Shown: piece by piece, positions 43,720 through 53,395 of the stretch | How the letters are laid out: every line of letters begins with the position of its first letter | Position numbering within the stretch: the stretch's first letter is position 1 | Origin: Brasilonema sp. UFV-L1 | Lineage (GTDB): Bacteria; Cyanobacteriota; Cyanobacteriia; Cyanobacteriales; Nostocaceae | Assembly: GCF_012912105.1 (NCBI RefSeq) | Contig: NZ_QMEA01000003.1 | Coordinates: forward strand, 62,001-126,000 | Direction: 5' to 3' | DNA length: 64,000 nt | Notes under the pieces: model-generated | The model's input: the letters and a program-made list of their open reading frames with translations, nothing else | The model's database searches: none | What the model was told of the DNA's origin: nothing | Program-made: the position numbers and the translations under genes

Positions 43720-44839
43720 TTACGTAGAAGCCTCCACTAACTGGTTTTCTTGCCGTAGATAGGCTTGGATAAACATATCGATTTCACCGTTCATGACATC
43801 GGCGATCGCAGTTGTTTCTTCACCAGTCCGCAAATCCTTTACCATCTGGTAAGGATGAAAAACGTAGTTTCTGATTTGGTTACCCCAAGAAGCTTCTACC
43901 ATATCACCCCGGATTTCCGCGATTTCTTTGGCGTGTTGCTCTTGAGCGATAACCAACAGTTTCGCCTTTAAGCGGGTGAGAGCTTTTTCTTTGTTTTGCA
44001 ATTGGCTGCGTTCTTCCGTACAACGAACAGCTATTCCAGTGGGAATGTGAACAATTCGTACTGCGGTTTCTACTTTGTTAACGTTTTGTCCTCCCTTTCC
44101 CCCAGAACGAGTTGTGGTTACCTCCAAATCCTTCTCCGGAATTTCCAACTGTACATTATTATCTATCTGGGGCATCACTTCCACACCAGCAAAGCTGGTT
44201 TGCCGCTTACCATTGGCATTAAACGGTGAAATCCGCACGAGACGATGTGTACCTGTTTCTGAACGTAGGTAACCATAGGCGTAGCGCCCGGTCATTTCTA
44301 CAGTTGCAGATTTGATACCGGCTTCATCACCCTCAGAAAGTTCTGTTAAATGGACTTTATAGCCGTGGTTTTCTCCCCAACGGGTGTACATCCGCAGTAA
44401 CATTTCTGCCCAATCTTGAGCATCAGTACCACCCGCACCTGCGTTAATTGTGAGTACAACGCCCTTTTCATCATAGGGACCGGAAAGCAACTGGAGTAAC
44501 TCCCATTGGTCAAGTTCGCGCTTGAGTTTATCAACATTAGACTCAGCTTCTTGCAGTAGCCCATCATCTGTTTCTAACTCCAACAGTTCTAGAACTGCTT
44601 GAGTGTCTTCCAAACTCGCTTGCCACTGATGATACTGTTGCAGATGTGTTTTCAAGTCGTTGAGTTCTTGCAGTGTTTCCTGCGCCTGAGTTTGGTCGTT
44701 CCATAACTCTGGCTGGGCTGCTATTTGTTCTAAGTCTTGAATTTTGGCAGAAAGTGCAGGTATGTCAAAGATAGTCCTGGGTTTTACCCAGGCGATGAGA
44801 TAACGTTTCGATTTCGCGTTTGAGTTCTAAGACTTCCAT
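43720..44839 (-). CDS. prfB: Peptide chain release factor 2 with programmed +1 frameshift
   Basis: A 24-codon leader frame starts at ATG 44839 ([17 protein letters not shown]...) and reaches TGA at 44765-44767. The context is TAT-CTT-TGA-C with an AGGA upstream, the classic autoregulatory +1 shift of prfB. Reading then continues in the +1 frame to give [14 protein letters not shown] and the main body. Landmarks there are the GGQ motif ([16 protein letters not shown]), [16 protein letters not shown], and [20 protein letters not shown]. About 372 residues in all. It terminates at UGA/UAA codons. Confidence 0.96.
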
Positions 44840-44999
44840 ATGAGTAATTGATGAGCGCTCTAGATAATATGCAATTTGCTCTCTATTTTATTTGCTTTTT
44901 CAGTTTTACCTATACTTTACCAAATACATACCCATAGCGATTTCTAGCTGTCATAAGTTTTACATTTTTTTTACTTATTCTTGACAAGATTGATACCTT

Positions 45000-46295
45000 T
45001 TATTCTCGTGCGAGTAGTTGTACTGTGACACGCCAGATGAGTCCAGCAACAATTAGCGCTAAACCGAATAACCAAATTTGCTGTTCTACCCAAAAAGCAA
45101 GAAACGCACAGCAAGCCAAGCCAGCCCAGCCTATCCATTTGGGATAGAGTCGTTCTTCCGGTGGCAATTGTAGTGCTGCCAAGTTCGTAATTGCATAGTA
45201 AATCAAAACATTAAAGGCACTGAACGACCATGTGGTTTTCACATCTCCAATGAGTACTAAGCCTGCAATTGCTACTCCCACAAACAGCACAGCCGAAGTT
45301 GGTGTGGTTCCTGAATGATTAAGTCTGGCAAAAATCCTAGGTAAATCACGGCGTCTTCCCATCGCTAGTACGACACGGGATAATCCCAAAATTAAGTTCA
45401 GTAGCACGCCTAGCATAGCAGTAATAGCACCAATTGCTACGACTAACCCAGCAGCAGGACCAGCAACGTTACGGATAACGAGTTCAAGAGGTGCAGCTTG
45501 TGCTTGTTCAGTCACCTTGCCCAAAACATCTGCTCCCACTGCCCCAATGCCAACCACAGCCACAGATATATAAAGCAACATTGTCAGCAGCAGAGAAACA
45601 ATCATCGCTTTAGGAATCGTTTTGCGCGGTTGTTTTGCTTCTTCGCCCATTGTGGCGATACGACCATAACCCGTGTACGCCACAAACATTAGAGCTGTAG
45701 CTTGGAGTAGCGAGGCGGTATTTTCTGAGAAAAAAGGTGTGAGATTATCTGCACCAACGGTGACAGCACGCGGCAGACAAACAAGGACAAAGAAACTTAA
45801 AGAAAGCAGCGTTAGCGATACGATAATAATATTAATGCGGTTAGAGCGCCGAATTCCGCTCAACACAATTGCAGTGAAACCAACTACAGCTAAAAGCGCT
45901 GTGGGAACTAGTAAACCACGCCCTAGCAAATTCGTTGTAGTCAACAAGTAGCTTGCGAAACCTAAAGCAGCTGTTGCAGCAGAAGCTGTTTTGGCTAGAA
46001 GAAACATCCACCCTGCCGTGAAACCAAACCAAGGATTCAAGTACTTGTAGCCATATTCGTAAGTTCCACCACTCACAGCATGATTAGCAGCTAACTGAGC
46101 GCTGTTAAGACCATTGCAGGTCGCGACAAAAGCGGCAAGTGCTACTGCAAGAATCACGGCAGATCCAGCAATCCCAGTCGCAATACCTATGCTCACAAAT
46201 ACGCCAGTACCAATAATCGATCCCAGCCCCATCATGGTTGCACCCACAACCCCTAACTCTCGCTGTAATTGGGGTGTTACCGTTTTACCCGACAC
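45000..46295 (-). CDS. APC-superfamily amino-acid permease
   Basis: 431 residues with about twelve hydrophobic helices. The first helix region GLGSIIGTGVFVSIGIATG has the broken-helix G-S-I-I-G-T-G motif of APC transporters, and helix six (ATALMFVAYTGYGRIATMGEE) is also typical. A predicted amino acid or cationic substrate cannot be specified further. A palindrome (TATCG-TATAT-CGATA) lies upstream. Confidence 0.88.
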   Translation of the reverse strand: MSGKTVTPQLQRELGVVGATMMGLGSIIGTGVFVSIGIATGIAGSAVILAVALAAFVATCNGLNSAQLAANHAVSGGTYEYGYKYLNPWFGFTAGWMFLLAKTASAATAALGFASYLLTTTNLLGRGLLVPTALLAVVGFTAIVLSGIRRSNRINIIIVSLTLLSLSFFVLVCLPRAVTVGADNLTPFFSENTASLLQATALMFVAYTGYGRIATMGEEAKQPRKTIPKAMIVSLLLTMLLYISVAVVGIGAVGADVLGKVTEQAQAAPLELVIRNVAGPAAGLVVAIGAITAMLGVLLNLILGLSRVVLAMGRRRDLPRIFARLNHSGTTPTSAVLFVGVAIAGLVLIGDVKTTWSFSAFNVLIYYAITNLAALQLPPEERLYPKWIGWAGLACCAFLAFWVEQQIWLFGLALIVAGLIWRVTVQLLARE

Positions 46296-46362
46296 AAGAA
46301 GCCTCCTTGTGAGTAAGAGATTGTAGCGGTATCTAGTACCTTTAATTTTGACATGCCAATAT

Positions 46363-46377
46363 TATCGTATATCGATA
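46363..46377. promoter_or_regulatory. Palindromic operator-like site
   Basis: TATCG-TATAT-CGATA is an inverted repeat with 5-bp arms, with another CGATA half-site at 46386-46390. It lies in the divergent promoter region between the permease and the DUF442 gene, with a PadR gene close by. PadR-type regulators often bind such palindromes, so it is a candidate operator. Confidence 0.35.
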
Positions 46378-46466
46378 TCTATTTTCGATAAATTAAATGA
46401 CATAAATCTTGTATGATTTCTTAAAGAAGATAGCTACACTATTCCTAGCAAGATGCAGGAGTATTT

Positions 46467-46889
46467 ATGACTAACGCCAAAAAAGTCAGTGAAGAATTCT
46501 ATGCAGCAGGGCAACCAAGTCCTGAAGATTTGCAACAGGCGGCTCAAGAGGGGTTCAAATCTGTTGTGAACTTACGTTCTCCTGATGAAAAGGATTTCTT
46601 TTTAGATGAGCAACAACAGGCTGAAGCAGCGGGACTGAACTATGTTAACGTTCCACTCAACCCCGCAAAAGCTGACGCCGAATTAACAAATAAGGTTTTG
46701 AAGGAGATTTCGGGATTACCAACACCAATTCTACTACATTGTGCAGCAGGAGCAAGAGCCAGCGCACTGGCTCTCATTGCTCTTGCTACCAAGGAGGGAT
46801 TGAACCGCGAGCAGATTCTTCAAAAAGCAGAGGAACTGGGAATTAACACTAATCAACCACACCTCAAGCAGTTTTTGGAAAGTCAGTAA
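46467..46889 (+). CDS. DUF442/beta-lactamase-hydrolase-like protein phosphatase
   Basis: 140 residues. A PTP-like loop HCAAGARASA (with Cys and Arg, C-x4-R) lies near 93-102, preceded by FYAAGQPSPEDLQQAAQEGF and VVNLRSPDEKDFFLDEQQQA. This is the DUF442/TIGR01244 class, single-domain relatives of dual-specificity phosphatases often linked to sulfide or persulfide handling. Its C-terminus overlaps the convergent PadR gene by 7 bp. Confidence 0.85.
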   Translation: MTNAKKVSEEFYAAGQPSPEDLQQAAQEGFKSVVNLRSPDEKDFFLDEQQQAEAAGLNYVNVPLNPAKADAELTNKVLKEISGLPTPILLHCAAGARASALALIALATKEGLNREQILQKAEELGINTNQPHLKQFLESQ

Positions 46890-47188
46890 TTCTCAAATAA
46901 TTCTCCAAACAACTCTCTAACCTTCTGTTTAGCATCCTCTAATGCCTCTTTTCCCAAAGCCGTGGCTCGATAGACTCGGCGCGAGTGTTTTCCTGAACGC
47001 TCCTCAGTTGAGTACAGGTATCCCTTGCGTTCCAACTCATGAAGCATGGGATAGAGAGTTCCTGGACTAAGCTTATAGCCATGACAAGCTAACTCCTCAA
47101 TAATGCCCAAACCAAATATCGGTTCATGAACTGCATGATGAAGGATGTGAAGTCGAATGAGACCTGAGTAAAGTTCTTTGTGCTCCAT
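46883..47188 (-). CDS. PadR-family transcriptional regulator
   Basis: 101 residues: a winged-helix domain beginning with IRLHILHHAVHEPIFGLGII, then YKLSPGTLYPMLHELERKGY, a typical PadR wing, and RRVYRATALGKEAL. A short C-terminal helix replaces the longer dimerisation domain of some PadR proteins. It is convergent to and overlaps the DUF442 gene. The likely operator is the palindrome at 46.36 kb, although direct regulation is inference. Confidence 0.9.
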   Translation of the reverse strand: MEHKELYSGLIRLHILHHAVHEPIFGLGIIEELACHGYKLSPGTLYPMLHELERKGYLYSTEERSGKHSRRVYRATALGKEALEDAKQKVRELFGELFENY

Positions 47189-47223
47189 TAAGTTGAATCT
47201 TAAATTTTCATCCCTTCAACGAT

Positions 47224-47265
47224 AAAAAACCGTGGTTTAAAAGATCAAACCACGGCTTATTTTTT
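47224..47265. terminator. Rho-independent bidirectional terminator
   Basis: CCGTGGTTT (47230-47238) and AAACCACGG (47247-47255) flank an 8-nt loop; both outer sides carry A/T-runs (AAAAAA upstream, TTATTTTTT downstream). It follows the minus-strand Bax-inhibitor gene. Confidence 0.8.
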
Positions 47266-47292
47266 AGTTCTTACAAAAAATATTCAATGTCC

Positions 47293-48021
47293 TTAATCGC
47301 GGCTGTTAAGAGCAATAAGCAACCGTAAAATGAAAACAAACAAATTGATGTATGTCAAGTACATTGATAAAGCTGCAGGCAAATATTGGTCATCGCGGTA
47401 TGAACGTGGCAGGATGTAGAAGTCAACCACAGACGCGCCTACAAAGAGAAATACACCCAAGCCTGAGATGCCGATTTCCAACCAGTTCGGCGTGTAAACA
47501 CCAAACAAACTGAATAGAAATTGCACACCAACTACAACAACTAAGGCAATCAACCCCAGATTAATCGTTTTTGTCAATGCCATACCGTCTTGCTCAGAAA
47601 GATTTGAGCCAATTTGACGAGCGGCGATAAAGGTGACACCACAACCAAGGGCAGCCATCCCAATACCTTGAATACCTACACCTTTAGTTTGCAGTGCTAC
47701 ATAAATTAAACCACTGATTGTGTACCCAGATAGAAGACTGTAGGTTGCCAACAGAGGCAGTGCAACTTTGTTATTGCCTTTTTCGGCAACATTCTGGGCA
47801 ACGAAGAACAGAATCAATTCTACAACAATTGCACCAAAGAAGGTAGGCAGGAACAGTCCAAGGTTAGTACGGATAACATTCAATCCACCGTATGCTCCTA
47901 ATGCTGTTAGCACCAGCCCGCCGCCTACGTAGGGAAGAGCGTTAGCAATGACATTAGGACCCACCAGGGCTTGAGTTTTAGCCTGACGAATTGCATCACG
48001 GAAATTACTGGTATTGCTCAT
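47293..48021 (-). CDS. Bax inhibitor-1 (BI-1)/YccA-like membrane protein
   Basis: 242 residues with about seven hydrophobic helices: GGGLVLTALGAYGGLNVI near the N-terminus, FVAQNVAEKGNNKVALPLLA, a GISGLGVFLFVGASVVDFYI motif near 183-202 and the C-terminal ALSMYLTYINLFVFILRLL. The Asp in VVDFYI is the conserved BI-1 acidic residue. BI-1 family members are calcium-leak channels or membrane stress proteins; its cyanobacterial role is unknown. Confidence 0.88.
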   Translation of the reverse strand: MSNTSNFRDAIRQAKTQALVGPNVIANALPYVGGGLVLTALGAYGGLNVIRTNLGLFLPTFFGAIVVELILFFVAQNVAEKGNNKVALPLLATYSLLSGYTISGLIYVALQTKGVGIQGIGMAALGCGVTFIAARQIGSNLSEQDGMALTKTINLGLIALVVVVGVQFLFSLFGVYTPNWLEIGISGLGVFLFVGASVVDFYILPRSYRDDQYLPAALSMYLTYINLFVFILRLLIALNSRD

Positions 48022-48097
48022 ATTTCACACTTGTTTTTAGTTATGCATTCGTGTTTATTTCCATTTTTACCAATAACCAGAGCTAGTAGCCATAAAG

Positions 48098-48424
48098 TTG
48101 ACATCTCCTCAGTCATTGAAACGTTTGAAGCAAGTCAAAAACCTTCTTTGGCAAGGACTAGTGATCAAGCGATCGCACTTGTTGGCGATGGCAACCGGAA
48201 ACAATCTGAAAATTTTATTAACTATCTTAACAACCATCGTCACCGCATCGTTAACTACCAATATTACCAAGCTGAACAGATTTGCGAGGGTTCGTTCTGG
48301 CGCTATAGAGTCAGCCGTTAAGCAGATTGACCGACGTACTAAAATATCCGGTGCGAGCCTGGAAAAAGGAAAATGTTCCTCAAGTATTGGCTCAACGCCA
48401 AAGCTTATCTCAATGCGATGTTAA
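48098..48424 (+). pseudogene. ISKra4-type transposase C-terminal remnant
   Basis: Three frames together give the C-terminal half of an ISKra4 transposase: QSLKRLKQVKNLLWQGL first, then after a frameshift NFINYLNNHRHRIVNYQYYQ and AEQIC, then after another shift RSGAIESAVKQIDRRTKISG and (third frame) WKKENVPQVLAQR followed by KAYLNAM. At least three frameshifts are needed, so it is nonfunctional. N-terminal parts are missing. Confidence 0.82.
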
Positions 48425-48828
48425 CTATCTAAACCTAACCCAAAAAGGTGACATGCTCCCGATCAACGTGTCCGTCAAGTTTACATGACTCACATATCAT
48501 ACCAATTCTGGAGTAAACTTGCACTTAATAATAGGTCGGCAATGACGGTGAAACTTTAGGATTTTAAACCATACCATTGCAAAATATTAAATGCAGTTAA
48601 TGCAGCTTCATGAAGATTTGGTATCAGCACCTTCTTGAGGAATTTGACGAAAAAATATGATAAAAATCAACCGTATAAATACTGGTAATTTTGGTAAGAC
48701 TACTAACAATTTCAGTAAAACGACGAATGGTTTCAACCAGCATTCCTAAGGAAAATAATAACAGCTGTAATGGAGGTTTACGCAACTCCATTTTTTCTTT
48801 GAAAAGGAGTTTCTAAAAAGGAATTTAT
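48425..48828. other. Gene-free gap upstream of sigF-like gene
   Basis: About 400 bp of AT-rich sequence after the transposase remnant. It must contain the promoter of the sigma-factor gene; no clear element stands out. Confidence 0.4.
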
Positions 48829-49614
48829 ATGGCAGCAAGTCAATTCTCTGTGCAATTTGATGGTATAGAATTATTACAGTCATACCACCAAAATCCCTCT
48901 ATTAAACTTCGTAATCAACTAGTACAAATACATACTGGCTTAGTGCGTAAGATGGCTCATAAATTTAGCTATCAATGCAAGGAGCCTTATGAAGATTTAG
49001 AGCAAGTGGGTTATCTTGGTTTAATAAGGGCAATTGAGCGCTTTGACCCAAGCCAAGGATATGCTTTTAGTTCTTTTGCTGTCCCCTATATTCGGGGCGA
49101 AATGCTACACTTTTTACGAGATCACTGTACCCTATTAAAAATTCCACGTCGTTGGCAAGAACTGTACAATGAAGGGCAAAAGGCTCGTAAAGAATTGGAA
49201 CTGACTTTAGGTCGTCCTCCCAAAGATTCAGAAATTGCAAGCAAACTCAAAGTATCTCTGCAAGAATGGCAAGAGACAAAATTAGCGGCTCAAAACCGTA
49301 TGCCTTTGAGTTTAGATGCTACTATAGCTCAATCTATTGATTGTCAAATTACTCTGGGTGATGCACTTCCTTGTCATCATTGTATTGCCTTGCAACAACA
49401 AGACGAAGAACGGCAACAACTTCAAGGGGCAATAAGTTTGTTAGAAGAAAAGCCCCGCCTGGCAGTGGAAATGGTTTATTTGAAAGAACTTTCTCGCAAA
49501 GATACCGCTAAGAAAATTGGTACTAGTCCAATGACAGTTACGCGATATTTGCAAAAGGGAGTTCAAGATTTAGTCTGTATGTTAAAAACACAAGCAGTGG
49601 TCGCAGGATCATGA
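48829..49614 (+). CDS. sigF: Group 3 RNA polymerase sigma factor, SigF-like
   Basis: 261 residues. Region 2 has LVRKMAHKFSYQCKEPYEDL then EQVGYLGLIRAIERFDPSQG and YAFSSFAVPYIRGEMLHFLRD; region 3 LGRPPKDSEIASKLKVS; region 4 LSRKDTAKKIGTSPMTVTRYLQKG. It lacks region 1.1 and matches the short SigF/SigB-type (Bacillus-like) group 3 sigma factors, which control pilus and stress genes in cyanobacteria. No anti-sigma factor is adjacent. Confidence 0.88.
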   Translation: MAASQFSVQFDGIELLQSYHQNPSIKLRNQLVQIHTGLVRKMAHKFSYQCKEPYEDLEQVGYLGLIRAIERFDPSQGYAFSSFAVPYIRGEMLHFLRDHCTLLKIPRRWQELYNEGQKARKELELTLGRPPKDSEIASKLKVSLQEWQETKLAAQNRMPLSLDATIAQSIDCQITLGDALPCHHCIALQQQDEERQQLQGAISLLEEKPRLAVEMVYLKELSRKDTAKKIGTSPMTVTRYLQKGVQDLVCMLKTQAVVAGS

Positions 49615-50665
49615 TTTTTTTATGGGGAAGATGAAGGGAATGACTGGAAAAATATTAGAGACCATAAAGATTTAGAGATCTATAAAATTGAATTAAGCAA
49701 GCAATTGGCAACAACCAGGCGACGTCAGTAAAGTCCTTAGCGCCGCCTTTAATCAACATGATTGCAAAACACAAATATTGCTTAGACGCTGGTAAGCACT
49801 GCCCCTTTGAGCAGTGTTTGCCGATTGCGCTTTTTGTTTATTTTTAAGAAAGATGTGACTAATGTATTGAGTTCCCAGAAGAGCGAGGTGCAGCAATGTA
49901 ATTTATCTTACCTGACTCCTTTTGGTTTAACTTTAAAACGTTAGGCCAAGCCGCGCTGTAGGCAGCGATCGCAAAAGCTCATGCTGAACGCCCAAGGACA
50001 GATAGTTTTGATAGCCAAGGCAATGTTAATATCTTAAAAGCGTATAAGCTTATCAAAAAAGGGAGTCTCTAATCTATGCCCTATGTGCTTTGCACACGCA
50101 ATCATGCGAACGGGTACGCGCAAGGAACAGAGGGTTCCTCATTGTAGCAACTGCTGTTACCGGGCGTGGTAGAAGGCTCCAAAGCAGAAGGAAAGAGGAA
50201 ACTTTCAGGTATGCCCATTGCGATTGCTTAATTGAGTTCCGTGACTCCCGTCTGTTTTTGGCGGTTTAAAATCAAGTTGGGTTTGAATTTCTATCTGATC
50301 ACAGAACTACCTCATGCCTTTGTTTGTTATTTTTTATAAAGTTCGTTGATAATATCTTTTGTGATATGTCAAGTACACAAAACTTAAGAAGATTTAAGCA
50401 AAGAACAGGGTGCTTGTGGGGAATATTTATGCCAGTCTATTTCTATGAGATGCTTACTATAGCCTTCAAGCAGCCTTTGGTTTGTTGGTGAGAAACCAAA
50501 GGATGAGTATTGCAGCATCTTAAACAAAGTGCTGCTTCTGAATCAGGGTTTTAACGTGTCTTTCACCATTCTTTACATATTGCAACTATCTCATTCACTT
50601 GAGAGTCCGTTGTAATTTGTACAATGCAGCTGTGACTTGGATTTTGTCCAGATTGTGGCTCCTTA
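49615..50665. other. 1-kb gene-free gap
   Basis: About 1 kb between the sigma-factor and DICT-kinase genes, with no convincing coding frame. A hairpin AAGCACTGCCCCTTTGAGCAGTGTTT (positions 49794-49819) follows sigF and may terminate it. The stretch 49900-50260 has short decayed-looking repeats and a HIP1-like site near 49966. The second half should contain the kinase promoter. Confidence 0.45.
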
Positions 50666-52708
50666 ATGAAATTGATGAGCATTGCGACTTCCGTGCTAAG
50701 TGAACTGCTACAGGCTCTACCCCACCTGAGACCTCAAATATATTTCAAGGCTTCACTAACGGCGCTTTCCCACGCTATGGAAGACCAGGTATTGGCGGCT
50801 ACTTTGGAGCAGCCTCTGGTCATTGCTAGCTTCCAAAGAGAGCGATTTTACCGTCAAGAAGCTCATCGATATCAGCGGCTTGCTCAGCGCAGTAATCAAA
50901 TATACGTATTATCCGCACCCGAAACGGATTTCACCAACAGTTCGGAATATTATGAAAAAATAGCCTTTGAAACAGATGATGCCTTAAGTCAAGAATGGCA
51001 CTTAGTGGTCATTGCTCAAAACTATGCGACTTGCTTGGTTTGTCGGGAGAACATGGGTTCTGTTGCCAAAAATCAACAACTACCGGCGGAGATCAGCCCA
51101 AGTCTAGATATGGACACGGCGCGCAGGTTTGAAGGAATTTGGACAGCAGAACGGGGAGTGAGCCTAAAAGTTGCTGAATTACTTTTGAACAGGATTTTGG
51201 TTTACAGACCAGAACTGGTAGACAAAATTCAGCAAGCACGCTTGAGATTTGGGATAGGCGAAAACAATAACGAAACAAAAGTAGACCAGAACAACGAGTA
51301 TGCCTGCGACATAGACACTGACCCGTTTGTGCAGCGTTTGGTGACTTACCTGCAAGCAAGTCAGTACAAATTGCACAAAGCATACCGAGCTATAGCAGCT
51401 CAAGCACGTAAAGAGCGTTTAGTCAATACAATTAGTACCGCGATCAGGCGATCGCTCGACCCCCACGAAATTCTCCAAGTCGCAACCCAAGAACTGGGAC
51501 AAAACTTGGAAGCTAGTCGTTGTTTAATTTACCGCGCTCAAGAGACAGATGCTAAAGCCATTATTGAACATGAATTTTTAAGTCCTGGTATCTCATCTTT
51601 GCGGGGAAAAACCTGGCCCTTGGAAAAAAATCTCTTATTTAAGGAAGTTGTCCTCCAAAGCCAAGGGATTTATGTGACTGATACTCGTACCGACGTTCGC
51701 ATCACCACTTCTAGAGAACTTGAAGAACTCGTCAAAAAGTATGGCATTCGCTCTTGGCTGATGGAACCAGTGTTCTTCCAAGGGCGGTTGTTGGGTATCG
51801 TCGAGCTGCACTATTGCAATGAAACTTTACATGATTGGCAAGCAGGGGATTTTGACCTAGCAGAAGCGATTGCGATCCAAGTGGGAGCTGCGCTTATTCA
51901 AGCAGAGGCTTATGCTAACTTAGAAGACCTTAATAAGCAGTTGGAAGCCCTTGACCGCACCCGCAGCAACTTGATAGCAATCACAGGACACGAACTTCGC
52001 ACGCCATTGTCCACCATTCAAGTCTGTTTAGAAAGTCTTGCTAGCGAACCGGATATGCCTTCAGAATTACAGCAGGTCATGTTAAGCACTGCTCTTTCAG
52101 ACTCAGAACGAATGCGCAAACTCATACAAGATTTCCTGACACTTTCCAATCTAGAAAGCGGTCGTGTGGAATGGCATCCAGAATCGCTGACTTTACAAGA
52201 GTGTGTGGATTTGTCACTGAGTCGCATTCGTACCCGATTTGCTTCCGAAAAACTGGCCAAAATAGTCACTCAAATTCCAAAAAACCTGCCCTTAATCAAA
52301 GCTGATGGAGATTGGCTGGTGGAAGTCTTGGCAAAATTGGTAGACAATGCTTGCAAATTTACACCCACAGACGGACAAATCACGATTAAAGGTGAACGCA
52401 ACCGAAACAAAATGGTTGAGGTTACCGTGGCTGACACTGGACGTGGTATTGAACCACATCTTTTAGAAATCGTTTTTGACCGCTTCTATCAAGAAGAAGG
52501 AGCACTCCGGCGTACAGCTGGTGGCACAGGTCTTGGTTTAGCAATTTGTCGTCAAATAGTCAATGGTTGGGGTGGAGAGATTTGGGCAACATCAAAAGGC
52601 AAAAACCAGGGGAGTCAGTTTCACTTTACCATACCGATGATTCAGGGGATTATAGACCAAAAATCGTCAAAAGTCAAGAGTAAAAAGTCCTTATATTCAA
52701 GCAAATGA
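50666..52708 (+). CDS. DICT-GAF sensor histidine kinase
   Basis: 680 residues. An N-terminal DICT (light/stress-linked cyanobacterial) sensory domain covers about 1-130 (LSELLQALPHLRPQIYF, QPLVIASFQRERFYRQEAHR). A GAF domain covers about 255-420 (ISTAIRRSLDPHEILQVAT, then FFQGRLLGIVELHYC). HisKA has the His in IAITGHELRTPLSTIQVCL (about 440-458). The HATPase follows with KLVDNACKFTPTDG, DTGRGIEP and GTGLGLAICRQI. It is soluble. Its gene ends 94 bp before psaD on the same strand. Confidence 0.9.
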   Translation: MKLMSIATSVLSELLQALPHLRPQIYFKASLTALSHAMEDQVLAATLEQPLVIASFQRERFYRQEAHRYQRLAQRSNQIYVLSAPETDFTNSSEYYEKIAFETDDALSQEWHLVVIAQNYATCLVCRENMGSVAKNQQLPAEISPSLDMDTARRFEGIWTAERGVSLKVAELLLNRILVYRPELVDKIQQARLRFGIGENNNETKVDQNNEYACDIDTDPFVQRLVTYLQASQYKLHKAYRAIAAQARKERLVNTISTAIRRSLDPHEILQVATQELGQNLEASRCLIYRAQETDAKAIIEHEFLSPGISSLRGKTWPLEKNLLFKEVVLQSQGIYVTDTRTDVRITTSRELEELVKKYGIRSWLMEPVFFQGRLLGIVELHYCNETLHDWQAGDFDLAEAIAIQVGAALIQAEAYANLEDLNKQLEALDRTRSNLIAITGHELRTPLSTIQVCLESLASEPDMPSELQQVMLSTALSDSERMRKLIQDFLTLSNLESGRVEWHPESLTLQECVDLSLSRIRTRFASEKLAKIVTQIPKNLPLIKADGDWLVEVLAKLVDNACKFTPTDGQITIKGERNRNKMVEVTVADTGRGIEPHLLEIVFDRFYQEEGALRRTAGGTGLGLAICRQIVNGWGGEIWATSKGKNQGSQFHFTIPMIQGIIDQKSSKVKSKKSLYSSK

Positions 52709-52802
52709 CTTATAACTAAATAACTGTTACAGACTATGACGCGATCGCAACATGACCCTGGTTGCGGTGATAGGATGCCGTAAAAACGTTGAGAGAAACT
52801 TT

Positions 52803-53234
52803 ATGGCAGAAACCCTTTCTGGACAAACTCCCGTATTTGGTGGCAGCACTGGTGGCTTGCTCAAAAAAGCAGAATTAGAAGAAAAGTACGCTATCACCTG
52901 GACTAGCCCCAAAGAGCAACCGTTTGAACTGCCAACAGGTGGTACCGCCATTATGCGCCAAGGCGATAACCTGCTGTATTTGGCTCGTAAGGAATACGGC
53001 GTTTATTTGGGTGGTCAAGTATTCCGGAAATTGAAAATTACAGACTACAAAGTTTACCGGATTTTTCCCAACGGAGAAATTCAGTACATACACCCAGCTG
53101 ATGGTACCTTCCCAGAAAAAGTCAAGGAAGGTCGTGAAAAAGTACGTTATGTAGACCGCAGTATCGGTAAAAATCCCAGTCCTTCTAAAGTTAAGTTCAG
53201 CGGAACAGCTACCTACGACGCTCCCAATCCATAA
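52803..53234 (+). CDS. psaD: Photosystem I reaction-centre subunit II PsaD
   Basis: 143 residues from ATG 52803 (frame opens at 52752). Landmarks: [40 protein letters not shown], the stromal core [20 protein letters not shown] and [17 protein letters not shown]. PsaD is the stromal subunit that docks ferredoxin on PSI. It confirms a photosynthetic cyanobacterium. Its promoter may lie within the end of the kinase gene or the 94-bp gap. Confidence 0.98.
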   Translation: MAETLSGQTPVFGGSTGGLLKKAELEEKYAITWTSPKEQPFELPTGGTAIMRQGDNLLYLARKEYGVYLGGQVFRKLKITDYKVYRIFPNGEIQYIHPADGTFPEKVKEGREKVRYVDRSIGKNPSPSKVKFSGTATYDAPNP

Positions 53235-53395
53235 TTAACAGGGATAGGGACGGTCGAATTGAGATTTTGAATTTAGGTAGTATTGTTATTTGTTAGTAGT
53301 TAGTCGTTGGTTGTTATGACACTAACTACTAACAATTACTCAGTCCTTTTGTGTAGGGTGGGTTGCACAAAATCCCAGTTCAGTGCTATTGTTTT

